A DNA stretch of 64,000 nt. Source: Algibacter mikhailovii (GTDB lineage Bacteria; Bacteroidota; Bacteroidia; Flavobacteriales; Flavobacteriaceae). The notes under the pieces were generated by a model. The model searched no databases, was not told where the DNA came from, and worked only from the letters and a program-made list of their open reading frames with translations. Made by a program: the position numbers and the translations under genes. The stretch is from NCBI RefSeq assembly GCF_014651495.1, contig NZ_BMWZ01000001.1, forward strand, positions 374,575 to 438,574, written 5' to 3'. Shown in pieces: positions 1 through 8,479 of the stretch. Numbering within the stretch: the first letter of the stretch is position 1; every line of letters starts with the position of its first letter.

Positions 1-707
1 TCCCATCCCAGAGCATCACGTGCATTTTCATAACCTTCAATTAAATCTCTAAGCTCTTTGCTAGACAATAAGCGGTTTGAAGGATCGTAACCCACATCAT
101 TACTAGCATTAGATCGAGGGACTCCAAACTTATGCATGGTCATTCCATTTGGACGTTCCATGACTTCATCGGCCCAATCTTTACAAGCTATTTTATCATT
201 GTAGTCTACCGGCGTATGATGGTCATACATGCGCACGCGGTCTCTAAATTTTCCACCTAATAAGGTATGGGAAGGGACATCTAAGATTTTGCCGGCTAAA
301 TCCCAAAGCGCCATTTCAATGCCACTCATGGCCCGTTGCTGTGCATGGGCACTTCCATCAGTATAACGGTATCCCGTATAAAGGCGGTCTATCTCTAAAG
401 GATCTTTACCAATAAAAATAGCCTTCAATCCATGAATGGCTTCTTTAACACCTAAACCCGGAGAGCCATACGCTTCGGCAATTCCAAAATGCCCTGAATC
501 GGTTTCTACCTTTACAAGGATGTAGTTCCTCGCTTTTTTCATGTAAGCACTACTCTTCCCTTTAATAACCATCGTCTTGATATCGGTTATTTTGACTTTA
601 CCGCGTTCAGAAGCCATTAAGGTTTGAAACGGAAAAAACATGACCGCAGCCGATAGCCCTGTGAACGATTTAAAAAAGGTACGGCGTGATTGCTTTTCTT
701 GTCTCAT
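1..707 (-). CDS. Tat-exported enolase-superfamily (mandelate racemase/muconate lactonizing-like) enzyme, 3' end outside window
   Basis: The reading frame opens at the ATG complementary to 705-707 and runs off the left edge, so about 235 N-terminal residues are visible. The N-terminus carries a twin-arginine signal (SRRTFFK) followed by a hydrophobic stretch ending near MAS, so export of a folded enzyme is expected. Downstream is the N-terminal capping domain typical of the mandelate racemase/muconate lactonizing group, with the segment GIEMALWDLAGK that precedes the barrel. The catalytic barrel residues lie outside the window, so the substrate cannot be told. It is the last visible gene of the minus-strand run symporter, lyase, enolase; the gap to the lyase stop is 38 bp. 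A sugar-acid dehydratase or epimerase role is inferred from context only. Confidence 0.85.
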   Translation of the reverse strand, partial: MRQEKQSRRTFFKSFTGLSAAVMFFPFQTLMASERGKVKITDIKTMVIKGKSSAYMKKARNYILVKVETDSGHFGIAEAYGSPGLGVKEAIHGLKAIFIGKDPLEIDRLYTGYRYTDGSAHAQQRAMSGIEMALWDLAGKILDVPSHTLLGGKFRDRVRMYDHHTPVDYNDKIACKDWADEVMERPNGMTMHKFGVPRSNASNDVGYDPSNRLLSSKELRDLIEGYENARDALGW

Positions 708-745
708 TATTTTGATATTTAATTATATAACAACAGTTTTATGTT

Positions 746-3070
746 CTACTCGCTTTGAAACACTTTCATAAATGGACCTTGCCATTGATACGATTTATCC
801 GCAATGATTAAATCATGTTCTTTTTCCGAATCGTTATCATTTAACGCTAGAATGACTTTCAATTTTTCAGTATCTACAAGTACATCAACCGCTATATAAT
901 TGGCGTCTTGATACACAATTTCTAATGTCTTAATACTACCATATGGATTTGTAACAATTTCCCTAGTTAAACTTTTTGAGCCATGTGGTTCTACTATAGA
1001 TACAAAAGTATGGTTTTTAGCCGCTTTTTGTCGAATTATAAATGAAGGGTCCGGACGTAAATTGAATTCTGGATCGTTAGCCCCTAGCCTGCATAATAGA
1101 AATTCGGTATTACTGTCGGCTATTGTCGTTATGGTATAAAATCTGCCATCATTTAACCAGGTAAACTTGGCCTGAGCATCCTTTGTTTTTCCTTTACCTA
1201 AAAGCCATAAATGTTGGTATCCATTTTTATCACCTAAAGGTTGTAATTGATTTGTCATGACTTTATGGTCAAATGTAATATTCATAATTTCCCCTTTGTA
1301 ATGAAACGGCAAATCTAATTGATGTTTTAAATCCGATTTTATATTAAAAATATCTAACACAAAAGGTTTTAAAAGTCTGCTATCTGTAATCATTGCAAAG
1401 GTTCTATGCATTTGTATGCCAGGATAGGCATTGTTTTCTTTTGCGCTTATAACCTGATGAGTATCTTGAGAGTCATCATAAAAGTACAGTTCAGAATGGT
1501 ATTTTGACGAGACATTTATATCACCATTGAATTGAGACTTTTCGTCAACAACAAGCGTATTATGCGCTATGGTTTGTTTTGCCCAAGTGGTGTTTTCAGG
1601 TAAATACCGCCCGCCTCGTTTTGTGATGACCGCGACCCAACGTGATGCACCATAATCTTGTAAAATTTCATTGCCATTATCGTATAAAGCTTGACCCAGT
1701 TTGTCATAGTGCCCATGGGCTAAGCCATGCGATGTATATCGCATAATTTGACACAATTGGTCTGAGGAAGGTCCCGATCTTAAAATCGCAACACCACCTT
1801 GTTTACCATCAGCACCATCACCTAAATTTATAGACTTCCAAGTAAAAGGTATGGCCTTGTTTTCTGATACATGTTTCGCTACTTTAAAACCGCCTTCACT
1901 AAATACCACTTGATTTTGCTTGATGGCAACATCTAATAATTGCGGATCCTCATCATAATTCTGGTAAACAATATCTAGCGCTAAAGTTAATTCTGGCGAA
2001 GTAAAATCCATACCTTTTAAAGCATCATTAAAAGGAAAAAACGCACCATCTGTATAGGATAGTTGTAAGGCGGTGTACAACGCTTTTTTCAAAATGGCAT
2101 CGCGGTATTCAAAAATTTTAATACTAGGATCGTTGTTTTCAATGGCTTGCGCCATCAGCATAAATGGCCAAATTGAAAACCTTTGATAATAAGGTCCTTC
2201 TGTAAAAAAACCATCAGGAGAAAACAAATTATCCAATTGCATGTAGTACCCTGCAGGTCTGTTTTCATCAAACCCCTTTAAAGCGGGGTCATTATAATCT
2301 ACGGTTTTGAAGGTTTCTAATGTTTTATCTATTTCAGCCCCATACAACGCTCGTTTTATCAACACATCATCTTTCAAAACATACCCTGTTAATCCTACGG
2401 CTGCATTCAACCAAATGCCATGGTTGTGCACTCTGTTAAACATTTTTGGAGAGCCAACAGATAAAAAGTCGCCCATATTTTTAAGTACGTTTTGTTTTAC
2501 GCGTGCTCTTTCTTCATCAGTAAATAAGTAATACACGCAATCATAGGCTTGAGCAACATGAATTAACCACATAGCATCATTGAGGCCTTGCCAAAATAGT
2601 TTTCCCGGAGAATATGATTTTCCATTTGGATGCAGTCCAAGCGTTGGGATTAATTCAGCATAACCTAACAGCATATCTTTTACATAATTTCCATATTTCG
2701 CATCGCCTAAAACCTGAAACAACATACCTGCACGGTACATTGTTAAATAATTTCTCTTATGTTTTTCATGGGTATACCCTCCCGAAGGATCTTTAGGTAT
2801 TGGAAAGTCCTTTGCTTTCAAAATTTCAGCATCCACATCACCTTTCATGTCTTGGATTGAATGATCAATCAATGGATATTTACCTAAATTATTTTTAATT
2901 AGGGCCATACCCTTTGCCGTGGAAACTAAGTTGGGATGTTCTAAAAGAGCATTACCATCTGAAGCAACCTTTGGCTGATCTTGGCAAGCTGTAGTGGCTA
3001 CCATAATCAACAGCACCAGAAACAGGTGTATTGTATTGTGAATTTTTGCTTCAAACATATAATGATACAT
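746..3070 (-). CDS. PL17-like oligoalginate lyase (alginate_lyase plus heparinase II/III-like domains)
   Basis: 774 residues with a lipoprotein-type N-terminus (hydrophobic stretch, then Cys29). An alpha/alpha-toroid alginate-lyase domain covers roughly residues 60-370, followed by a heparinase II/III-like beta-sandwich domain. Residues that match the catalytic set known for exolytic PL17 enzymes (Alg17C) are visible: Asn216-His217 (RVHNHGIW), Tyr294/295 (EGPYYQR), His452/His454 (AHGHYDK) and Tyr473 (QDYGASR). Such enzymes release unsaturated uronate monomers from oligoalginate; the exact polymer here is inferred. It follows the symporter after 6 bp, so the two are probably cotranscribed. Met5 is an alternative start. 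The related family PL39 or a heparinoid lyase cannot be excluded by eye. Confidence 0.83.
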   Translation of the reverse strand: MYHYMFEAKIHNTIHLFLVLLIMVATTACQDQPKVASDGNALLEHPNLVSTAKGMALIKNNLGKYPLIDHSIQDMKGDVDAEILKAKDFPIPKDPSGGYTHEKHKRNYLTMYRAGMLFQVLGDAKYGNYVKDMLLGYAELIPTLGLHPNGKSYSPGKLFWQGLNDAMWLIHVAQAYDCVYYLFTDEERARVKQNVLKNMGDFLSVGSPKMFNRVHNHGIWLNAAVGLTGYVLKDDVLIKRALYGAEIDKTLETFKTVDYNDPALKGFDENRPAGYYMQLDNLFSPDGFFTEGPYYQRFSIWPFMLMAQAIENNDPSIKIFEYRDAILKKALYTALQLSYTDGAFFPFNDALKGMDFTSPELTLALDIVYQNYDEDPQLLDVAIKQNQVVFSEGGFKVAKHVSENKAIPFTWKSINLGDGADGKQGGVAILRSGPSSDQLCQIMRYTSHGLAHGHYDKLGQALYDNGNEILQDYGASRWVAVITKRGGRYLPENTTWAKQTIAHNTLVVDEKSQFNGDINVSSKYHSELYFYDDSQDTHQVISAKENNAYPGIQMHRTFAMITDSRLLKPFVLDIFNIKSDLKHQLDLPFHYKGEIMNITFDHKVMTNQLQPLGDKNGYQHLWLLGKGKTKDAQAKFTWLNDGRFYTITTIADSNTEFLLCRLGANDPEFNLRPDPSFIIRQKAAKNHTFVSIVEPHGSKSLTREIVTNPYGSIKTLEIVYQDANYIAVDVLVDTEKLKVILALNDNDSEKEHDLIIADKSYQWQGPFMKVFQSE

Positions 3071-3076
3071 TATTTT

Positions 3077-4348
3077 TTATTCAACACTGGACGCATTATG
3101 TATAGGTTTATCTCGCCAGTAATTTGCTATTGCAGATCCTGAAATATTCATCCATTTTCCAAAAACAATAGGCGCTAAAGCCGCATTGGCGCTTCCCAAA
3201 GCCTCTAGAGCCAACCCCATGCCTAAACCACCATTTTTGAGCGCAACTTCTATAGATAACGTTCTACTATCCTGAATTGATAATCCCAAAGCCCTACTTC
3301 CATAGTATCCAAGAATAAAGCCTAAGGTATTATGTATTGCAGAAGCCGCAACAAGCAATAAGCCTACGGCCAACAATTTATCTCTATTTAAGGCCACAAC
3401 AATGGTGACGAATAATAAAATAGAGAACATCGATAGGCTTGGCAAGATTCTATCCATCCAATCCTCTGGCCCGTTAAACCTTTTAACCAACACTTTGGTT
3501 AGTGATACCACGGCCGTTAAAACCAATCCTAAAATTAATCCTGGTTTTAAAATGCTTAGGCCTTCTGGAAAGGGCACCGAAATTACCACGAGAAGTAGCA
3601 GGACCACAAGTAATACAATACCTAAAACATGGCTGTCTTTTTTCAACCAAGGGACATTGCCATATAATATCTTGTTACATACCAAACCAGCCGCAATAGG
3701 TACTATAATTAGATTAAAACTAGATAGCATCATTTTCAGGAATGAAATCTCTATAAATTGACCTGCCAATAATTTCATTAAAAGTGGCGTCACAATAGGT
3801 GTAATAATTGTTGTTATGGTTGTTACGCTTACCGATAAGGCAACATTTCCCTTTGCTAGAAACACCATAACATTAGAAGCAGCCCCTCCAGGGCAACAAC
3901 CAATAAGTATAATGCCTACCGCTATTTCTGGAGAAAAATCAAACATACTAACCACCAACAAACCAAGTATAGGCATAATGGTAAACGCCATTATAGCTCC
4001 TAGAATAATGCCTTTAGGCTGCTTTAATTCCGCTTTAAAATCGCTCACACTTAACTTGGTTCCCATGCCAAACATAATAAGTTGAAGCATAGGAATTACC
4101 AATACTTTGGTATTAAAACCCCAATGAGTAAACAGGAACGGATAATACATGGCGGCAATTAAAAAGGCAAACACCCAAAATGTGAAAGACATGGGTTTGA
4201 ATGTACTATTTACATAGCCATAGAGCGCTAAACCAATAAAACCAGCTAACATGGGTAATCCTGCAGAAGCCGTATTTCCAGTAACAATTAAACCCAGTGT
4301 AATTATAAATATTGTGAGTATTATTCCTAAAATTAATTTTGATAACAT
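3077..4348 (-). CDS. BASS-type (bile acid:sodium symporter family) transporter
   Basis: A 423-residue inner-membrane protein with about ten hydrophobic segments. The motif CCPGGAASN at residues 151-159 is the hallmark sodium-site crossover region of the BASS family, and LEALGSANAALAP near the C-terminus matches the second crossover. BASS proteins use sodium to import organic anions, so uptake of a uronate or a product of the neighbouring lyase is a reasonable inference but not shown. It is the first gene of the minus-strand run with the lyase and the enolase-superfamily enzyme, and it is divergent from the RraA-like gene across a 247-bp region holding two dyads. Confidence 0.85.
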   Translation of the reverse strand: MLSKLILGIILTIFIITLGLIVTGNTASAGLPMLAGFIGLALYGYVNSTFKPMSFTFWVFAFLIAAMYYPFLFTHWGFNTKVLVIPMLQLIMFGMGTKLSVSDFKAELKQPKGIILGAIMAFTIMPILGLLVVSMFDFSPEIAVGIILIGCCPGGAASNVMVFLAKGNVALSVSVTTITTIITPIVTPLLMKLLAGQFIEISFLKMMLSSFNLIIVPIAAGLVCNKILYGNVPWLKKDSHVLGIVLLVVLLLLVVISVPFPEGLSILKPGLILGLVLTAVVSLTKVLVKRFNGPEDWMDRILPSLSMFSILLFVTIVVALNRDKLLAVGLLLVAASAIHNTLGFILGYYGSRALGLSIQDSRTLSIEVALKNGGLGMGLALEALGSANAALAPIVFGKWMNISGSAIANYWRDKPIHNASSVE

Positions 4349-4486
4349 ACTGATATTTCAATATTTATATGATTACTGAAAGCAAATTAACTAAATAAAG
4401 ACATCAAAACCAAGCTACTTGTAATATATTTTAACAGGTTAAACAAAAAACACATAATTGCCTCTTGATATTTCGTATAAAATGCG

Positions 4487-4503
4487 TATTATTGTCAATA
4501 ATA
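4487..4503. promoter_or_regulatory. Perfect 17-bp dyad, candidate operator
   Basis: TATTATTG-T-CAATAATA is a perfect inverted repeat around a central T at 4495. It sits in the divergent region between the symporter operon and the RraA-like gene. The ATTGTCAAT core resembles GntR/FCD-family operators, and a GntR/FCD regulator gene lies just beyond the RraA-like gene, so it is a likely target. Confidence 0.5.
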
Positions 4504-4533
4504 TAGTTTGTATGGCATTCAAAATTATACAGA

Positions 4534-4550
4534 TGTAATCATTAATTACA
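4534..4550. promoter_or_regulatory. Second perfect 17-bp dyad, candidate operator
   Basis: TGTAAT-CATTA-ATTACA is an inverted repeat with 6-bp arms and a 5-bp spacer, centred 47 bp from the first dyad and 45 bp before the RraA-like start codon. The GT...AC arrangement fits GntR-family sites. The arms differ from the first dyad, so the two may bind different proteins. Confidence 0.4.
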
Positions 4551-4595
4551 TGTTGTTTTGAATTCATTTAGCGAACGTTAAAATTCATTTTAAGC

Positions 4596-5306
4596 ATGAC
4601 ACCTTCTACTAAAGCACAGTTACTAAAAACCAGCACGCCTACAATTGCTACCATTTTATACAAATTAGGTTTAAAAAATCAGTTTATTCAGGGGGTTAAG
4701 CCCCTAGCCTCTGGGAAACCCAATATGGTAGGTGAAGCTTTCACTCTACGTTATATACCAGCACGAGAAGATTTAAATCCCATCACGGTTTTTAGAGATC
4801 CTAAGCATCCGCAACGCGTGGCCGTGGAGCAATGTCCAGAAGGTGCTGTTTTAGTCATGGATAGTAGAAAATCGGCCAGAGCCGCTTCTGCAGGGTCAAT
4901 CTTAGTTACTAGACTTATGGTGCGGGGTGCAGCTGGGGTAGTCACTGATGGCGGATTTAGAGACTCCGGTATAATTGCAAAACTCCCATTTCCGTCGTTT
5001 CACAAAACACCTACAGCACCTACAAACTTAACGCTGAATCAAGCTTTAGATATCAATGTTCCTATTGGATGTGGTGATGTAGCCATTTTTCCCGGAGATG
5101 TTGTTGTAGGCGATGATGATGGGGTCATGGTCATACCAGCACATCTTGCGGACAAAGTTGCTGAAGAAGCCAATAAAATGGAAAGTTATGAAGCTTACGT
5201 TACAGAGAAAGTTTTGGAAGGCCGACCAATTATTGGACTCTATCCATTAACCTCTGAAGACAATATTAAAGATTTTGAAAATTGGAAAGCTGAAAACGAA
5301 CAGTAA
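4596..5306 (+). CDS. RraA-like family protein (HMG/CHA aldolase-like fold)
   Basis: 236 residues. It shows the RraA-like core: GSILVTRL (Gly100 to Leu103), the magnesium/substrate motif GGFRD with Arg122-Asp123, and the closing strand VVGDDDGVMVIP. Relatives include 4-hydroxy-4-methyl-2-oxoglutarate/oxaloacetate aldolases and sugar-acid catabolic proteins of uncertain function; true RNase E regulators are shorter (about 160 residues). Given the divergent uronate-type operon and the GntR regulator downstream, a keto-acid aldolase or decarboxylase role is inferred. The start ATG is the first in-frame codon after the divergent promoter region. Confidence 0.8.
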   Translation: MTPSTKAQLLKTSTPTIATILYKLGLKNQFIQGVKPLASGKPNMVGEAFTLRYIPAREDLNPITVFRDPKHPQRVAVEQCPEGAVLVMDSRKSARAASAGSILVTRLMVRGAAGVVTDGGFRDSGIIAKLPFPSFHKTPTAPTNLTLNQALDINVPIGCGDVAIFPGDVVVGDDDGVMVIPAHLADKVAEEANKMESYEAYVTEKVLEGRPIIGLYPLTSEDNIKDFENWKAENEQ

Positions 5307-5326
5307 CCCTAGGCATAAATTATCGT

Positions 5327-6052
5327 CTATTCGGTTTGAACATCCATAATGCGTTGCTTAATTTTTGAAATGTGATAACGCATGGCAAATCTAGCCGCCT
5401 CTTGATCTTGAATTTCAATAGCATCAATTATTCTTTGGTGCTCTTCTAAGACTTGATTATTTCTCTCTGGAGAGATTTTACTTTTAACACGTTCTCGAGA
5501 TAATTCTTGACCAATAGCCATAGTCTTACGCAATCCAATATGAAGGTTTTCTAACAATTGCACAAATATGTCATTATTAGTGGCTTGTGCTATTCCAATA
5601 TGAAACTCGTAATCTGCTTGAATGGATAAATTTGACTCTTCAAAGTCTTTACGCATGGCTAATTGTGCATTTTTAATCACTACTAGCTGTTCTGGAGACC
5701 GGCGCAATGCAGCCAAAGCCGCAGACTCTGCTTCTAGTGCAATCCTAACTTCATGGCTTTCTAATATATCGGAAACATCTTGAGCTGATACATACTTACT
5801 GAGGTCTTTTAAAGGGCTATCTAACACAAAGGTCCCAATGCCTTTTTTAGTAGCCACCAAATCTTCTTCTTGCAATTTTAAAATAGCCTCTCTAACAATA
5901 GGCCTAGACACTTGAAATGATTTACAAAGCTCATTTTCAGAAGGTATCTTATCCCCTTCTTTTAAGATTCCAGAAATTATCCAATCTAGCAGTTGATCAT
6001 GCAATTGATCTGCCAATTTAACTGAATTCTTTGGCCTTATTTTTATATTCAT
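5327..6052 (-). CDS. GntR-family transcriptional regulator, FadR/FCD subfamily
   Basis: 241 residues. A winged helix-turn-helix occupies about residues 10-75 (SENELCKSFQVSRPIVREA is the recognition region). An all-helical FCD ligand-binding domain follows, with the D..H pair in ADYEFH and a further His in EEHQR and RYHISK that normally hold a metal ion. FCD regulators usually sense organic acids such as uronates and repress nearby catabolic genes. The gene converges on the RraA-like gene with a 20-bp gap, and the two dyads upstream of the RraA-like gene are its likely operators. Confidence 0.88.
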   Translation of the reverse strand: MNIKIRPKNSVKLADQLHDQLLDWIISGILKEGDKIPSENELCKSFQVSRPIVREAILKLQEEDLVATKKGIGTFVLDSPLKDLSKYVSAQDVSDILESHEVRIALEAESAALAALRRSPEQLVVIKNAQLAMRKDFEESNLSIQADYEFHIGIAQATNNDIFVQLLENLHIGLRKTMAIGQELSRERVKSKISPERNNQVLEEHQRIIDAIEIQDQEAARFAMRYHISKIKQRIMDVQTE

Positions 6053-6202
6053 AGTTCCCTTTGCGTTAATTGCAATATAGTAAATTCCTTTGAAAAGATT
6101 TTAGAGGTTGTATTCAATTCATGGGCATTCCACTATACGCATAGAACCGCATCGTAAAAGGCTGATCTGTGTAACTTTAATTTTTAATCCTTTTTAAATA
6201 TT

Positions 6203-6343
6203 GGACAACGGTTAGTGTATGTGTAGTGGCGAACTTCAGAGCTGTTCACTATCAAACAGAGAAGGTTTTTATACTAGCCACAAACCTTAATTTATTATAC
6301 TTAATCGCCATTACGTATGACACCTTGTTAGCACACGTTATCC
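6203..6343 (-). repeat. attC-like imperfect palindrome A (3' of the DUF1254 gene)
   Basis: The outer arms are inverted and imperfect: GGACAACG...AGTGGCG at 6203-6231 pairs with CGCCATTACG...CGTTATCC at 6306-6343. Inside is a second hairpin (AAGGTTT/AAACCTT on the minus strand). Length is about 141 bp, almost the same as element B, and it sits 41 bp past the stop codon of the gene it follows. This is the size and geometry of an integron attC site, but the cores are not the classical RYYYAAC/GTTRRRY. Confidence 0.5.
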
Positions 6344-6384
6344 ATTTGAAACTATCACTAAACCAAAACACAACAGGTTAATCT

Positions 6385-7410
6385 TTAATTTACCTTTTTA
6401 ATAAATTTTGTTGCATTGTAGCCCTCAACATTATTGCGTACTTCATCGCTAGGTCCGTAGTGGCGCATGATTACATTAAATTTCCCGGTCGTATTTCCTT
6501 CTCTTATAGGAATATTGTTTGGCATATTATCACAACCGAATCGAACAGTGATTGATCCATCTTCGTTGATGTCCGGATCAAGTTCACTAGAAACATTAGC
6601 CACATCATTAAACATATAACCATTGGCATTATAAACAGTGATAGACCAAAAGAATTTGTCCATTGGATCTAGGAAAGTCATTTCATAACACCCTTCGATA
6701 TCCAGGTAACCAGTTGATTGATAAATATTATCAACCACCATGGCACCACCCCATCCACCGGCTGCGCCAATATAATTCATATAGGTTGTTTGGCCTGTTT
6801 CTTTACTTCCAAAAGCTTTGGATTGGTCATAGCCTTTAACGAATACAGCATTTCCTTCTTCTTCCAATTCTTTGAAGCTTTCCATATCCCATTCCTTCAT
6901 AACAAAAGGCTTGTTACTCTCTGCTTCTATTAAGAGGTTTCTTCTGGCATTGTCTTCAAGAGCCCTTACTATCACAAAGGCATGCTCGGTCTTTGCAGTA
7001 ATCTTGTGTTTTCCGGGTCCATAGATCATAGGTTGGGTTTCGTGATTTTCATCAATAATTTGAATACTTACATATCTTTCTGTCTCTGGAATGGTAATAA
7101 AAGCATCTTCTGACACATCCATAACTGCAGATGAATAATAAGTATCTCTATTCATTCTTACTACTAGCTGCTCTTTCGGATTACTACTCGGCCTAGGCAT
7201 TTCAATAAGCTTATTTACTCCACCTGCTCTCTCTACGATCGCTCCCATACGCAAATAGCTGTAGGCGGTAGGGAAATTTTCCTGAGTTACAATTATTGGA
7301 GAGGACTTTTCATTTGTTGATTGATTTGAATCTTTTTTCCCAATAGAGTTGCAGGACATCAACATTCCTAATGCAAGTGTTCCTATTAAAATACGATTAA
7401 ATAGTTTCAT
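6385..7410 (-). CDS. DUF1254/DUF1214-domain lipoprotein
   Basis: 341 residues with a lipoprotein signal (hydrophobic stretch then LMSC, Cys20). The body matches the DUF1254 plus DUF1214 pattern: NRDTYYSSAVMDVSED in the first part, and in the last third the segment FFWSITVYNANGYMFND followed by DGSITVRFG. The biochemical role of the family is unknown. It is the second gene of a two-gene cassette-like arrangement: element B ends 26 bp before its start and element A begins 41 bp after its stop. No sign of cotranscription with the GntR gene, which is separated by 332 bp of non-coding palindrome-containing DNA. Confidence 0.82.
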   Translation of the reverse strand: MKLFNRILIGTLALGMLMSCNSIGKKDSNQSTNEKSSPIIVTQENFPTAYSYLRMGAIVERAGGVNKLIEMPRPSSNPKEQLVVRMNRDTYYSSAVMDVSEDAFITIPETERYVSIQIIDENHETQPMIYGPGKHKITAKTEHAFVIVRALEDNARRNLLIEAESNKPFVMKEWDMESFKELEEEGNAVFVKGYDQSKAFGSKETGQTTYMNYIGAAGGWGGAMVVDNIYQSTGYLDIEGCYEMTFLDPMDKFFWSITVYNANGYMFNDVANVSSELDPDINEDGSITVRFGCDNMPNNIPIREGNTTGKFNVIMRHYGPSDEVRNNVEGYNATKFIKKVN

Positions 7411-7436
7411 TTTTCTATGTATTATTATTGATTAAT

Positions 7437-7574
7437 GTTTGCCAACGTTTATGTATAAGATTAGTTGCGGTTATGTGTGCGAGGATTTTCCGAAGGAAAA
7501 TCAGACGTAACAAAAGCGCAACTACCTTTGTTTAAGCCTAAAATAAGCAATTAATTTTATACGTTGTTGGCAAC
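7437..7574 (-). repeat. attC-like imperfect palindrome B (3' of the 222-residue orphan)
   Basis: The arm GTTTGCCAACG...GTATAAGATTAGTTGC at 7437-7468 is mirrored by GCAATTAATTTTATAC...GTTGGCAAC at 7547-7574. The shared core on both ends is TGCCAAC/GTTGGCA. Between them lies a perfect hairpin, GATTTTCC-GAA-GGAAAATC, at 7484-7502. The element starts 5 bp after the stop codon of the upstream gene and is about 138 bp long. The same GTTGGCAA core recurs before the start codon of that gene (8261-8268). Confidence 0.55.
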
Positions 7575-7578
7575 TGTA

Positions 7579-8247
7579 CTATTCTAATATTCTTAATATT
7601 TCATTTTCCTTTTCGGGAAATTTAAATCTAACGAAATGCATAAAATCTCCAACTACCATTCTTTCACGATAAGCTGAAAGAGAGTTTTGAGCAAATGTTT
7701 TGACTTTTTCGTAATCATCTGCCCATTTAATCCACGCAACTATATTGATTTCTATAAATTCAATTATTTGTTCGAAATCGTCGGTTGTAATTCCGTAAAC
7801 ATTAACATTATTGCTATGAATCAAAACACCGCTTTTTTCATCGTAACGACTTTCTCGTCTTATGGGTTTGTCTAAAATACGAATTACATGTTCTTCTCCC
7901 TTTTTTATATTTTCAGATAGCTGATAAAACTCTGGGAAACGCATATATCCATACGAATCTATTCCTCGCTCTTTTAAATGATTCTTTAATTCAATTGAGG
8001 CGAATGATGGTATTATTTCTAAATTCACCCATTCTCCTGGGGTATTACTACCACTAGACCAAAATGCTATTTCAAATTTTATTTTGGTATTTTTTAGAGT
8101 GATTTTTGGGCGCGATCTTGCATATTTCCAGCCTTTAGGAATATAATATTCAGCAATTTCATCGCATATAGCCCTAAATATTTCTTTACAAGGCGTATTT
8201 TCATTGTAATTGTTTAATACACTACCTTCTTTCCATTCCCATTTCAT
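7579..8247 (-). CDS. Unrecognised 222-residue cytoplasmic protein in a cassette-like position
   Basis: No family recognised. The protein has no signal peptide or membrane segment, is rich in charged and aromatic residues, and reads like a single soluble alpha/beta domain (TPCKEIFRAICDEIAEYY near the N-terminus, WIKWADDYEKVKTF near the C-terminus). It is tightly enclosed: the core GTTGGCAAC lies about 12 bp before its start, and palindrome B starts 5 bp after its stop. Single orphan genes of this size with such borders are typical of mobile gene cassettes, which is the main reason to notice it. Confidence 0.7.
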   Translation of the reverse strand: MKWEWKEGSVLNNYNENTPCKEIFRAICDEIAEYYIPKGWKYARSRPKITLKNTKIKFEIAFWSSGSNTPGEWVNLEIIPSFASIELKNHLKERGIDSYGYMRFPEFYQLSENIKKGEEHVIRILDKPIRRESRYDEKSGVLIHSNNVNVYGITTDDFEQIIEFIEINIVAWIKWADDYEKVKTFAQNSLSAYRERMVVGDFMHFVRFKFPEKENEILRILE

Positions 8248-8258
8248 AATTTTGGTAT

Positions 8259-8277
8259 TGTTGCCAACTCGTTATAT
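8259..8277. repeat. Half-element with GTTGGCAAC core, possible cassette junction
   Basis: On the minus strand the sequence ATAACGAGTTGGCAACAA lies just before the start of the 222-residue gene. It shares the terminal core GTTGGCAA with the outer edge of palindrome B. No second arm was found to its right, so it looks like a junction and not a full palindrome. Confidence 0.35.
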
Positions 8278-8370
8278 CAAGATATTCTATCCATTTATCC
8301 CGATCAGATATAAGTTAATACTTAATTCATTTTGTCAAATCTAATTCTATTCTTGAACGTATTCAATGAT

Positions 8371-8410
8371 AAAAATCAGTGCGATTCGTTTATAATCGCG
8401 CTGATTTTTT
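8371..8410. terminator. Rho-independent terminator hairpin
   Basis: AAAAATCAGTGCGATT pairs with AATCGCGCTGATTTTT (one G-T pair) around a CGTTTAT loop, flanked by T runs on both strands. It lies beyond the end of the minus-strand polyamine operon and its pseudogene neighbour and separates them from the cassette-like genes. Confidence 0.75.
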
Positions 8411-8479
8411 ACTTATTGATTTTGAGAGGATTATGAGAGGTCTTCTTCCCTTTCAATCAAATATAGATATTTAAATGAA

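Noticed and set aside
2307-2796. Plus-strand ORFs inside the lyase gene, and similar ORFs opposite most genes
   Set aside because: They are shadows of long coding frames with clear family motifs on the other strand.
7579-8247. Toxin or immunity protein call for the 222-residue orphan
   Set aside because: No toxin motif or paired partner gene could be seen; left as unknown.
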